Shown one piece after another: positions 1-6,535 of a stretch of DNA of 14,348 nucleotides. Under the pieces are notes generated by a model. The model was not told the origin of the DNA. It did not search any database and worked only from the letters and a program-made list of their open reading frames with translations. The stretch lies in the NCBI GenBank assembly GCA_036478235.1, contig JAZGDZ010000063.1:1-14348 (forward strand), written 5' to 3'. Position numbers and translations under genes: made by a program. This DNA is from JACZWZ01 sp036478235 (GTDB lineage: Bacteria > Actinomycetota > Acidimicrobiia > Spongiisociales > UBA11373). The number at the start of each line of letters is the position of its first letter. Positions within the stretch are counted from its first letter, which is position 1.

Positions 1-3
1 CCA

Positions 4-90
4 TTAGGAGTCTGTCGAGGCACTAGGTCGCTTCTCCGACACTGCTGTGCCGGGGCCGGGGAAGCCGGCGTTGTACCCGGTGACACGCAT
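4..90 (-). CDS. Candidate 28-aa peptide with strong SD, unknown function
   Basis: On the minus strand an ATG at 90-88 opens a 28-codon frame ending in TAA at 6-4. It begins MRVTGYNAGFPGPG and ends SASTDS. A purine-rich GGGGGAGGA lies 9 bases before the ATG, an unusually good ribosome binding site for this window, where most starts have none. It lies downstream of the alpha/beta hydrolase gene and beyond the hairpin at 126-156. The peptide has no membrane segment or recognisable motif. Its last codons overlap TAGGAGTCTG (5-14), also found in the inverted repeat near 5155, and CTGTCGAGGCACTA (12-25), also found near 14115, so the 3' end may belong to a repeat. I do not recognise it. It could be a real small protein, a leader peptide or chance. 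Confidence 0.35.
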   Translation of the reverse strand: MRVTGYNAGFPGPGTAVSEKRPSASTDS

Positions 91-125
91 GAGAGGGATT
101 CCTCCCCCTCCGGTTGGCACCATAT

Positions 126-156
126 GAGCGGCCCGTCACGATGTGGCGGGCCGCTC
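126..156. terminator. Long perfect hairpin after the hydrolase gene
   Basis: GAGCGGCCCG (126-135) is followed by its exact reverse complement CGGGCCGCTC (147-156). Inside the loop CAC (137-139) can also pair with GTG (143-145). On the plus-strand RNA the T136/G146 step is a U-G wobble, making a nearly continuous 14 bp stem with a GAU loop; on the minus strand that step is an A/C mismatch. A CGGTTTCT tract follows on the plus side. It probably terminates transcripts, perhaps from both directions. Confidence 0.6.
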
Positions 157-198
157 CGGTTTCTAGAGGTGTCCGAGGTCGGCGTAGGAGGTCACCGG

Positions 199-1044
199 TC
201 AGCCGAGGTGCTCCGAGAGGAACCCGAGGATCGTGTCCACGTGGTGCTCGAACGCGTCGAGCGATGCGTGGTCGGCTCCGGGGACCACGAGGATGCGCGC
301 ATCGGGAGCTCGTCGGGCCAACTCGTGCATGTTGGACAGAGGCACTACGCGGTCGGCGTCGCCGTGGACCAGGATCAGCGGAGCCTTGACGCGCCCGATG
401 GTGGAACGGGGGGCGATGTCGTCGAAGCGGGCACCGATCGTTCTCTCCATCGTTCGCAGCATCCCACTGCGGACGGGGGCCGGCATCCGACTCATCGGCG
501 GCGCCGCCGCCATGATCTCGCCCGGGTGGGCGAAGGCCGATACCGAGACGATCGCTCCGAGGTCCGACCGGCGGGACCCGACGAGGAGCGCGGCACCGGC
601 CCCCACTGAGTGGCCGATCACGCCGACCGTGGTCACGTCGTCGTGCTGGGCGAGCCAGTCGATGGCCACGTCCAGGTCCTCGGCGAAGCGGGGCATGGAG
701 ACGAAGTCGTCGTGCTCGCTTCGCCCATGGTTGCGGGCGTCGAGGAAGAGGGAGTGCAGCCCGGCACGGTGCAGATGGGGAGCGAGTGGGAGCATGAGCG
801 AGGCATTGGCACCCCATCCGTGGAGAACCACGACCGCAGGCGCCTCGCCTCCGGCAGGGATGAACCAGGCGTGGAGGTCGGTTCCCGAGGCGCTTCGCAG
901 CATGATCGGGACTTCGGGAAGTCCGAGGTCGGCCGGGGTGTGCGGCTGGGGCCGTTGCGGCGGTGCCATGTGGCGTTTGAGCACCTCGGGGAAGAGGCGC
1001 ATGAGCCCCAGGGCGGCGGCCACACCTAGAAGGAACTTTCTCAC
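199..1044 (-). CDS. Alpha/beta hydrolase, probably membrane-anchored
   Basis: A serine hydrolase of the alpha/beta-fold superfamily, 281 aa; the substrate cannot be told from sequence. The N-terminus (about residues 1-18) is a short basic-hydrophobic stretch that could be a signal anchor. The oxyanion-strand HG is at 75-76, followed by LDARNHGRSE at 101-110. The nucleophile elbow is GHSVG at 144-148 (Ser146). The likely acid is Asp231 in HGDADRVVP, and the catalytic His is His259 in GADHAS, so the triad is complete. The start is GTG, chosen because a TAATCT -10 box ends 7 bases before it, which suits a leaderless mRNA. The NTase-like gene lies 27 bases upstream on the same strand and may also read through. 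Family assignment is firm; esterase, lipase or peptidase activity is open. Confidence 0.93.
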   Translation of the reverse strand: MRKFLLGVAAALGLMRLFPEVLKRHMAPPQRPQPHTPADLGLPEVPIMLRSASGTDLHAWFIPAGGEAPAVVVLHGWGANASLMLPLAPHLHRAGLHSLFLDARNHGRSEHDDFVSMPRFAEDLDVAIDWLAQHDDVTTVGVIGHSVGAGAALLVGSRRSDLGAIVSVSAFAHPGEIMAAAPPMSRMPAPVRSGMLRTMERTIGARFDDIAPRSTIGRVKAPLILVHGDADRVVPLSNMHELARRAPDARILVVPGADHASLDAFEHHVDTILGFLSEHLG

Positions 1045-1051
1045 CGTCGAG

Positions 1052-1057
1052 AGATTA
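1052..1057 (-). promoter_or_regulatory. -10 box for leaderless hydrolase mRNA
   Basis: Read on the minus strand this is TAATCT followed by seven bases (CTCGACG) and then the GTG start at 1044. A -10 hexamer this close puts the transcription start at or beside the start codon. No SD is present. No convincing -35 box is seen. Confidence 0.5.
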
Positions 1058-1071
1058 CGGGTTCGGTGAGG

Positions 1072-1491
1072 TCACGCGGGTCCGCCGCCGGCATATTGCT
1101 CGAGGAGCCTGAGGTGTTCCAAGTCTTTCGGCCTCCCTGCGATCTGCTTGTAGGCGACCACGTGCTTCAGGAGTGCGAACGGCAGGCCGGCGATGGTCTC
1201 GGCGGTATCGATGAGGTCGGAGATGTCGAGCTCGCCGTATCCCCAGGTGATTCCAAACGTTATTGCTCCGCCATGGGTGCTGACGATCTGTACCCCGTCG
1301 TGGTCGATATCGACGAGCCGTCCGAGCTCTCGGGCCCGTTCCCAGGCAGCGCCGCGGCATACGACATCGAAATCGTTGACGACCTGAATGATCCCGCGCA
1401 CCAACAAAGGACCGCTCCCGAACACCGCAAAGTCACCCGGCGGGAGTTCCATGGCGCGGAGTTCGTCGAACAGCTCCGTCCCGTATTCCAT
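1072..1491 (-). CDS. Nucleotidyltransferase-like protein (DUF6036/AbiEii-like fold)
   Basis: A 139-aa protein resembling small stand-alone nucleotidyltransferases. Visible signatures are FAVFGSGPLLVRG (21-33) with the GSG element, then NDFDVV (39-44) with the paired acidic residues expected to bind metal, and a C-terminal AYKQIAGRPKDLEHL (113-127) typical of the helix in AbiEii- and DUF6036-type members. It begins 2 bases after the stop of the MFS gene, so the two are almost certainly co-transcribed and probably translationally coupled. No HEPN-type partner or antitoxin gene lies next to it, so a toxin-antitoxin role is not supported by context. The substrate (nucleotide, RNA or small molecule) is unknown. 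An in-frame ATG at codon 14 is an alternative start, but it would leave only a short stretch before GSG. Confidence 0.78.
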   Translation of the reverse strand: MEYGTELFDELRAMELPPGDFAVFGSGPLLVRGIIQVVNDFDVVCRGAAWERARELGRLVDIDHDGVQIVSTHGGAITFGITWGYGELDISDLIDTAETIAGLPFALLKHVVAYKQIAGRPKDLEHLRLLEQYAGGGPA

Positions 1492-1493
1492 AG

Positions 1494-2735
1494 TCAGCCG
1501 ACCGTGATCGGGTCCGACTCGGCGTTCTCAGCGCGGGACCCGAAGTAGAAGGGGATGGCGACTGCCTGGATCGCCGCTCCGATGACGTACGACGTGGAGT
1601 AGGACCACACATCGGCGGCTCGTCCGAGTGCCGGCTGGGTCACCACTCCGCCGGCGGAACCCATGAGTGAGTCGAATGACAGCACGGTGGCCCTCTGCTC
1701 CGACGGTATCAGCCCGTTGACGAATGCCTGCCGCATAGGCATTGCGGCGGCGAAGGCGATGGCCCAGACGACGATGCCCCCGATGGCGACGTAGAACGAA
1801 TCGGTGAGACCGACGGCGACCATTGCAGCCGTGCTGACCAGCCCGAAGAAGATGAGAGCGTGGGTCCGGCGGCTGAAGAAGCGGCGCACGACGGGCACCA
1901 GGAGACCACCCGCGATCTGGGCTCCGGCCACGATGGCGGCCGCCAGGCCGGCGACCCCGAAGGCCGTCTCGTCGCCGTAGAGCTCCAGCAGGTACGGCTG
2001 CATGGCGTAGAAGGCGAAGATCCCGACCCCGGCGGTGAAGGGCGCCGCCAGCATGAGCCATCGCACGGGGCGGTTGTGCCATCCACCGTCGATCGATGCC
2101 TTGAGGATTCGGCGCATCTCCTTGACGGGTCCGGCACCGCGCTTCGGTTCGAACCCGACGTCGCGCATCAGGACGAGCGCCGCCAGAAAGGTGAGCCCGA
2201 GCATCACGGCCCTCAACACATAGGGGACACCGAGGGTCCATACCTGGGCGATGAAGCCTCCGGCCACCGACCCGGTGAGCATGGCGGCTCCGGCCACCGT
2301 TTGGCCCCTGGCGAACACCGACTCGAGGTTCCCCGTGAAGCCCGAAGCGTCGAGGGCATCGACCAGCCAGGCCTCCACGGCGCCCGAGAAGAACGTGAAG
2401 CCGAGGCCGATGAAGGCTGAGGCGACGGCCCAACCCCAAAAGGGGGCGCCGGTTTCCCACATGAACAGGTAGAGCAGAGTGGACACCAGCAGCGTGGCGG
2501 CTCCGAGGAGATAAGACGCCCTTCGTCCCCAGGTGTCGGCGATGACCCCGGTGGGAACCTCGAACAACATCATTCCCGCCGTGAAGAACGCGTTGGCGGC
2601 GAATGCCTCCGTGTTGCTCAGGCCGGCGTCGAGCAGGAAGAGCGTATTGACGCCCCAGATGAACGAGGCCGAGAGCGTCGACAGCAGCGTCAGCAGCAGG
2701 TATGTGCGTTGGACGGCTCGTGACGCCTCGGTCAT
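1494..2735 (-). CDS. MFS transporter
   Basis: A 413-aa major facilitator superfamily permease, the usual length for a 12-helix member. The signature loop between helices 2 and 3 is FEVPTGVIADTWGRRASYLLG, with motif A (G-x-x-A-D-x-x-G-R-R) at about 63-72. Hydrophobic segments continue to about residue 400 with a central cytoplasmic loop around 195-215 (KRGAGPVKEMRR). The substrate is unknown; drug or metabolite efflux is common for this shape. The ATG start is supported by a TAGGGT -10 box six bases upstream, again a leaderless arrangement. It is divergently transcribed from the gene at 2790, with 54 bases between the two starts, and leads the minus-strand run that includes the nucleotidyltransferase-like gene. 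Confidence 0.94.
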   Translation of the reverse strand: MTEASRAVQRTYLLLTLLSTLSASFIWGVNTLFLLDAGLSNTEAFAANAFFTAGMMLFEVPTGVIADTWGRRASYLLGAATLLVSTLLYLFMWETGAPFWGWAVASAFIGLGFTFFSGAVEAWLVDALDASGFTGNLESVFARGQTVAGAAMLTGSVAGGFIAQVWTLGVPYVLRAVMLGLTFLAALVLMRDVGFEPKRGAGPVKEMRRILKASIDGGWHNRPVRWLMLAAPFTAGVGIFAFYAMQPYLLELYGDETAFGVAGLAAAIVAGAQIAGGLLVPVVRRFFSRRTHALIFFGLVSTAAMVAVGLTDSFYVAIGGIVVWAIAFAAAMPMRQAFVNGLIPSEQRATVLSFDSLMGSAGGVVTQPALGRAADVWSYSTSYVIGAAIQAVAIPFYFGSRAENAESDPITVG

Positions 2736-2741
2736 TGGACG

Positions 2742-2747
2742 ACCCTA
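2742..2747 (-). promoter_or_regulatory. -10 box for leaderless MFS mRNA
   Basis: On the minus strand TAGGGT is followed by six bases (CGTCCA) and the MFS ATG. It shares a 54-base divergent intergenic region with the plus-strand promoter at 2776, so the two promoters may influence each other. Confidence 0.42.
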
Positions 2748-2775
2748 CTGCGGGCAACCTGACAACCCCCTCCGA

Positions 2776-2781
2776 TAGGCT
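2776..2781 (+). promoter_or_regulatory. -10 box for leaderless membrane-protein mRNA
   Basis: TAGGCT lies eight bases before the ATG at 2790. The identical hexamer precedes the leaderless 30-codon ORF at 9491, which strengthens both calls. No SD is present. Confidence 0.45.
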
Positions 2782-2789
2782 CTGCAGGG

Positions 2790-3617
2790 ATGGGCTTCCT
2801 CAACGCCTTCGGCGTGCTCGGCAGGTTCCTCATCGCCGCCGCCATCGCCTTCGTGGCTGTCGCCCTCGTCGTGTCGGGAGACGCCCGGATCGCGTTCCTC
2901 GTGATTGCACTGTCGATCGGCATCACCGGGCTCGTATTTGCCGGGGTCGGCTCCCGGCTCGGGAAGCTCTCGGCGATGACGAAGCAGCTGCGGACGTCGG
3001 GTGTGACCGGCAAGGCCACCATCACGTCGCTGCGGGAGACGGGTGTGGCGATCAACAACAGCCCGGTCGTCGAGTTCAGCCTGGAGGTCGAGACGACTGC
3101 GCACGCGCCCTACTCCAAGACGATTCGGCAGCGAGCCCCGCGGCTGTTGGTAGGGACGTTCCCGCCGGGGAGCGTCGTGTCGGTTCTGGTGGATCCGTCG
3201 AACCGCGATCGTCTTGCGATCGACTGGGAGGCGGGCACCGAGCAGGTTGCGCCCGGTGCATTGTCGGAGGCCGAAGACACGGCGCCGACCGCTCTCCTCC
3301 GGGGCGGGGTACGCGACTTGGAGGACTTGCTCCACACGGGGAGGCCGGCCTCGGCCATGATCACCTCGATGGAAGACGCCGGCGACATGTCGGAGCTCGG
3401 CCTGGTCGAGATCGGCAGCCCCGGAGACGACGATCGATTGTTCATGATCGGACTGGAGGTCAAGCAGGCGGGGCTCGACCCGTACGAGGTCCGGATCGCC
3501 CACCGGGTTCCGGAGCGCCTTTTGGGGAGGGTGGGGCCTCGAACTCGGATCGGGGTGGCGGTGGACCGCGACAACGACCATGCCGTGGCAATCGATTGGG
3601 ACTCGATCCGGCATTGA
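2790..3617 (+). CDS. Membrane protein with duplicated extramembrane domain
   Basis: A 275-aa protein. Two hydrophobic helices at about 11-29 and 33-52 are followed by a soluble region made of two related units, about 70-146 and 182-270. Both run G-x-A-x-A-x-I-T-S, then a hydrophobic strand with E-V, then R-x-P-x-x-L-L-G or a close variant, then V-x-V-D-x-x-N/D, and end in AIDW (143-146 and 267-270). This is a clear internal duplication. The units resemble the beta-rich extramembrane part of DUF3592-type membrane proteins, but that link is tentative. No catalytic motif is visible, so a structural or sensing role in the envelope is possible. The start is fixed by the adjacent TAGGCT box, and a short hairpin 5 bases after the stop is a likely terminator. 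EamA follows 200 bases downstream. Confidence 0.85.
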   Translation: MGFLNAFGVLGRFLIAAAIAFVAVALVVSGDARIAFLVIALSIGITGLVFAGVGSRLGKLSAMTKQLRTSGVTGKATITSLRETGVAINNSPVVEFSLEVETTAHAPYSKTIRQRAPRLLVGTFPPGSVVSVLVDPSNRDRLAIDWEAGTEQVAPGALSEAEDTAPTALLRGGVRDLEDLLHTGRPASAMITSMEDAGDMSELGLVEIGSPGDDDRLFMIGLEVKQAGLDPYEVRIAHRVPERLLGRVGPRTRIGVAVDRDNDHAVAIDWDSIRH

Positions 3618-3622
3618 GAGTC

Positions 3623-3637
3623 GGCTCCTGCGGAGCC
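3623..3637 (+). terminator. Short GC hairpin after membrane-protein gene
   Basis: GGCTCC and GGAGCC form a perfect 6 bp stem around a TGC loop, beginning 5 bases after the stop codon. There is no U-tract, as is common for high-GC actinobacterial terminators. Confidence 0.4.
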
Positions 3638-3676
3638 TCCCGCAATCGCCTCGCTCCGCTTGGCGGACAATGTGTC

Positions 3677-3769
3677 GGCACCCGGCGGTGCCTCCCGCGA
3701 CCGTCGGCGTCTCCCGCGACCGTCGGTGCCTCCCGGCGCCGACGGGCAATCTGGCTACTGGCTACTGGC
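3677..3769. repeat. Small tandem-repeat cluster upstream of EamA gene
   Basis: A hairpin GGCACC-CGGC-GGTGCC (3677-3692) runs into two head-to-tail 19 bp units, CTCCCGCGACCGTCGGCGT (3692-3710) and CTCCCGCGACCGTCGGTGC (3711-3729), with a decayed third piece after them. Further on, TGGCTAC is repeated twice plus TGGC (3752-3769). The whole 3618-3818 gap shows no gene of its own. Confidence 0.6.
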
Positions 3770-3805
3770 GCTGGGTGGCGCGATCGGGGTAGGCAGTAGC
3801 GGTCC

Positions 3806-3811
3806 TAATCT
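3806..3811 (+). promoter_or_regulatory. -10 box for leaderless EamA mRNA
   Basis: TAATCT followed by seven bases (CCGTCCG) and the ATG at 3819. Hexamer and spacing are identical to the hydrolase promoter at 1052-1057. It selects this start over the longer open frame beginning at 3660. Confidence 0.5.
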
Positions 3812-3818
3812 CCGTCCG

Positions 3819-4724
3819 ATGCGTCGCGTCTGGCTCGCCATGATCATCGCTTCTCTGGGATGGGGAACCGCCGGCGTCGCCACCCGTGTCGCCCTCGACG
3901 AGGGGGTGACGCCCTACCGGCTCGCCTCGTACCGCTCTCTGCTAGCCGTCGTCGCCGTGCTTCTGTACCTGGTTGTGGCGCGCCGGGGTCTTCCCACGGG
4001 CGAAGTGGTTTGGAAGGTGGGCCTCGCCATGGGGCTGTCGAACCTGGCGATGCCGTTCATCTTTTCCAACCTCGCTCTGCAGCGCGCTTCGGCCGGTTTC
4101 CTCGGCCTGATGACGGCCCTCATTCCGCTCATCACCGCGGCGGTGGCTCACTTTGCGCTTGCGGATGAGCGGCTATCGGTCGTCAAGACGCTCGGCCTGC
4201 TGATTGGGTTCTCGGGTGTGGCCGTACTGATGCTGTCGGGAGACAGCGGTTTGGCCGAAGGCGGAAGCCCCCTGACGGCCGGTCTCCTCGGCCTGGGGGC
4301 GGTGGTGTCGATCTCCGTCGGCAGCATCTACGCCAAGCATCACGCAGGCGCGTACGAGCCCATTGATGTGACCGGAGTCTCGTTCGGATTCGGGGTGGTG
4401 ATCATCGCGGTCACCACCCTCGTCGTCGAGGGAGGGCCGGCGGCCGAGACCGGCGCCGCATGGGCCGTCCTCGTCTACATGGCGCTCGCCTCGACGGTGC
4501 TGCCCATGCTCCTCTACTACTGGATGCTGCGGAAGATCTCGGCGACCTACGCCTCCCTGATGGGCTACGTGATACCGGTCATTGCGGTCACCGCAGGCAT
4601 CGTTCTGCTCGACGAGCAGCTCCAGCCGGGCATCGTGTGGGGGGGCCTGCTCATTCTCATCGGTGTGCTGGTGACCGATCGGGCCGAGCGCAGGCCGGGC
4701 ATTCGCGCCGTCGTTCCCGACTGA
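3819..4724 (+). CDS. EamA/DMT-family transporter
   Basis: A 301-aa inner-membrane transporter of the drug/metabolite superfamily with two EamA repeats, the usual size for a ten-helix member. The first repeat starts MRRVWLAMIIASLGWGTAGVA, has RLASYRSLLA at about 34-43 and a closing ALIPLITAAVAHFALADERL segment around 100-119. The second begins around residue 150 and ends ATYASLMGYVIPVIAVTAG followed by LLDEQL, the classic closing motif of the second repeat. The frame stays open back to 3660, but the extra 53 codons are made of the tandem repeats of the preceding gap and do not resemble protein, and the leaderless promoter lies directly before 3819. The substrate is unknown; amino-acid or metabolite export is typical for the family. 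Confidence 0.93.
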   Translation: MRRVWLAMIIASLGWGTAGVATRVALDEGVTPYRLASYRSLLAVVAVLLYLVVARRGLPTGEVVWKVGLAMGLSNLAMPFIFSNLALQRASAGFLGLMTALIPLITAAVAHFALADERLSVVKTLGLLIGFSGVAVLMLSGDSGLAEGGSPLTAGLLGLGAVVSISVGSIYAKHHAGAYEPIDVTGVSFGFGVVIIAVTTLVVEGGPAAETGAAWAVLVYMALASTVLPMLLYYWMLRKISATYASLMGYVIPVIAVTAGIVLLDEQLQPGIVWGGLLILIGVLVTDRAERRPGIRAVVPD

Positions 4725-4741
4725 AGGGGACTGGGTGGCCG

Positions 4742-4765
4742 GGGACCAGGAGCCTGCTAAGCAAT
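4742..4765 (+). repeat. Left arm of imperfect inverted repeat
   Basis: These 24 bases match the reverse complement of 5145-5168 at 19 of 24 positions; four of the five differences are transitions. The shared core is AGGAG-Y-CTGCT-R-AG-Y-AAT. The two arms enclose all three two-hairpin repeats of this gap. Confidence 0.6.
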
Positions 4766-4790
4766 ACATGTCACTCATCTCGACGACCAG

Positions 4791-4887
4791 GTTTGGCTGC
4801 GGGTTTGGCTACGGCGCTCTGGTCCTATCCGGCCCCGAGGCGCCTCCGCATGAATGTGCCGCCCTTACGGGCGGCGCGATGTTCTAC
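4791..4887 (+). repeat. Two-hairpin repeat, copy 1
   Basis: It starts GTTTGGCTGCGG, which is immediately duplicated as GTTTGGCTACGG, and ends ATGTTCTAC. Hairpin I is formed by GGCGCTCTGG and the downstream CCCCGAGGCGCC (one mismatch). Hairpin II is GCCGCCC-TTAC-GGGCGGC. It joins copy 2 directly. Confidence 0.75.
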
Positions 4888-4959
4888 GTTCGGGTCCTAC
4901 TCGGCCCCGAAGCGCCTCCGCATGATTGAGCCGCCCTTACGGGCGGCGCAATGTTCTAC
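4888..4959 (+). repeat. Two-hairpin repeat, copy 2 (5' truncated)
   Basis: It lacks the GTTTGGCTGCGG head and starts at GTTCGGGTCCTAC, directly after copy 1. Hairpin I is TTCGGG/CCCGAA and hairpin II is GCCGCCC-TTAC-GGGCGGC. It ends ATGTTCTAC like copy 1. Confidence 0.75.
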
Positions 4960-5045
4960 ATCGCCACTCGCGGTGTCCTCGGCCCCGCCATTCCTGCGCG
5001 AGGAGTGACGAAACCGAGGTCCTTGCGAGTGACGCGCCTGGCCCG

Positions 5046-5127
5046 GTTTGGCTGCGGCGTTCGGGTCCTGTTCGGCCCCGAGCCGCCTCCGCATGGATGT
5101 GCCGCCCTGCGGGCGGCGCTGTGCTCC
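5046..5127 (+). repeat. Two-hairpin repeat, copy 3
   Basis: A full-length copy from GTTTGGCTGCGGCGTTCGGG to GTGCTCC. Hairpin I pairs TTCGGG with CCCGAG, and hairpin II is GCCGCCC-TGC-GGGCGGC. Between copies 2 and 3 (4960-5045) there is unrelated GC-rich sequence with no convincing gene. Confidence 0.75.
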
Positions 5128-5144
5128 ACGATCTGAGCAACGGC

Positions 5145-5168
5145 ATTACTCAGCAGACTCCTAGTACC
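5145..5168 (-). repeat. Right arm of imperfect inverted repeat
   Basis: The reverse complement of this segment matches 4742-4765 at 19 of 24 positions. The remaining 99 bases to the helicase start (5169-5267) are very GC rich (GCGGCCGCGGCCGC at 5184-5197) and show no clear promoter. Confidence 0.6.
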
Positions 5169-5267
5169 GTGGCCGTCGGCGACCGCGGCCGCGGCCGCCC
5201 GGTGCTCCACCGCTCGCTTGCTTCATCGAGACGCGTCAGGCGCCGCCACGCTACGGAATGAGAGACA

Positions 5268-6518
5268 GTGTCGAACACCACCGCGGACCGGGCGGCCGTG
5301 ACCTCCTTCACCGCCCTAGGGGTTTCTGACGCGATCGTCGAGACGCTCGACGGACGCGGAATAACCAAGCCGTTTCCCGTCCAGACGATGACGATCCCCG
5401 ACGCACTCGCCGGGCGCGACGTGTGTGGCAAGGCGCAAACCGGATCGGGCAAGACGCTGGCGTTCGGAATTCCGATGGTCGAGCGGACCGAGCCCGCTCA
5501 GCCCGGATACCCGCGCTCGTTGGTACTGGTCCCGACGCGTGAGTTGTGCAGCCAGGTTTCTGAGGAACTGCGGCCGCTTGCCGCCTCCCACGGCCTTCGG
5601 CTGGTGTCTGTATACGGCGGGGCGCCGATGAGGGCTCAGATCGACCGGCTCAAGAGGGGGGCCGACATCGTCGTCGCCACTCCGGGACGTCTCATCGACC
5701 TGATCGACCGCCGCGTCGTGAGCGTCGCAGCGGTGGAATGTGCCGTCCTGGACGAGGCCGACCAGATGGCCGACATGGGCTTCCTGCCTCAGGTTCACGC
5801 CATCATGCGAGGCGTCGAGGGCACGCCGCAGGTGATGCTCTTCTCGGCGACCCTCGACGGCGCCGTCCGCGCCCTGGTCAACGCCTACCTGAGCGATCCG
5901 GTGCGCCACGAGGTGGAGTCCTCCAGCGACATCATCGAAGAGCAGACGCACCGCTTCATCGCGGTCCACCACATGGACAAGGCGAAGGTGGCTTCCGTGA
6001 TCATCGGCGGCGTCGGTCGCACGCTGGTGTTCGTCGGCACCAAGCGCAATGCCGATCGGGTGACGCGGCAGCTGCGCGAGGAGGGAGTCAACGCCAGGGC
6101 GATCCACGGCGACAAGAGGCAGAGCGACCGGGAGAAGGCGCTCGCCGACTTCGCCGGTGGCCGGCTCCCGGCGCTGGTGGCTACGAATGTCGCGGCGCGG
6201 GGCCTCCACATCGATGATGTCGACATAGTTCTCCACTACGACCCCCCTCAGGACTACAAGAGCTTTATCCACAGGTCAGGCCGAACCGCCCGGGTGGGGA
6301 AAACGGGGTTGGTCGTGTCACTCGTCGAATGGGATCAGGTCGCGGACGTGGAGAGGCTGCAGCGTGCCTCGGGGCTGAACTACGAGATCGTCAAGATGTA
6401 CTCGAACGATGAGCGTCTGAAGGATCTGGTCGGTCTCGAACCGGATCGCGTCGAGTTCAAGCGCACCACCGACGTCGACATCTCGAAGAGGTTCCGCACC
6501 CGCCGCCGGAGGCGGTGA
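5268..6518 (+). CDS. DEAD-box ATP-dependent RNA helicase
   Basis: A 416-aa RNA helicase with all family motifs in order: Q motif (Phe14 to Gln39), motif I AQTGSGKT (56-63), Ia PTREL (89-93), Ib TPGR (138-141), II DEAD (162-165), III SAT (193-195), V VATNVAARGLHID (304-316) and VI HRSGRTAR (335-342). Motif V has Asn where ATD is usual and His in GLHID. A short C-terminal extension ends in a run of arginines, likely for RNA binding. Such enzymes use ATP to unwind short RNA duplexes in ribosome assembly, mRNA decay or cold adaptation; RhlE-like function is plausible but not proved. It starts with GTG. A weak 5 bp hairpin (CCGCC-GGA-GGCGG, 6503-6515) lies in its last codons, and the next gene converges with only 17 bases between stops. 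Confidence 0.96.
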   Translation: MSNTTADRAAVTSFTALGVSDAIVETLDGRGITKPFPVQTMTIPDALAGRDVCGKAQTGSGKTLAFGIPMVERTEPAQPGYPRSLVLVPTRELCSQVSEELRPLAASHGLRLVSVYGGAPMRAQIDRLKRGADIVVATPGRLIDLIDRRVVSVAAVECAVLDEADQMADMGFLPQVHAIMRGVEGTPQVMLFSATLDGAVRALVNAYLSDPVRHEVESSSDIIEEQTHRFIAVHHMDKAKVASVIIGGVGRTLVFVGTKRNADRVTRQLREEGVNARAIHGDKRQSDREKALADFAGGRLPALVATNVAARGLHIDDVDIVLHYDPPQDYKSFIHRSGRTARVGKTGLVVSLVEWDQVADVERLQRASGLNYEIVKMYSNDERLKDLVGLEPDRVEFKRTTDVDISKRFRTRRRRR

Positions 6519-6535
6519 GGGGAGCAGTGGCCTGA

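Noticed and set aside
1072..2735. Toxin-antitoxin or abortive infection system built on the nucleotidyltransferase-like gene
   Set aside because: No antitoxin-like or HEPN partner adjoins it; the neighbours are a transporter and a hydrolase.
3660..3818. Longer EamA start at 3660
   Set aside because: The extra 53 residues are translations of the tandem repeats, and the -10 box at 3806 lies after that start.
5316..6272. Long minus-strand open frame opposite the helicase (also 233-1069 plus and 8178-9554 plus)
   Set aside because: These are antisense shadows of genes with complete motifs; their composition (Arg, His, Gly rich) has no family signature.
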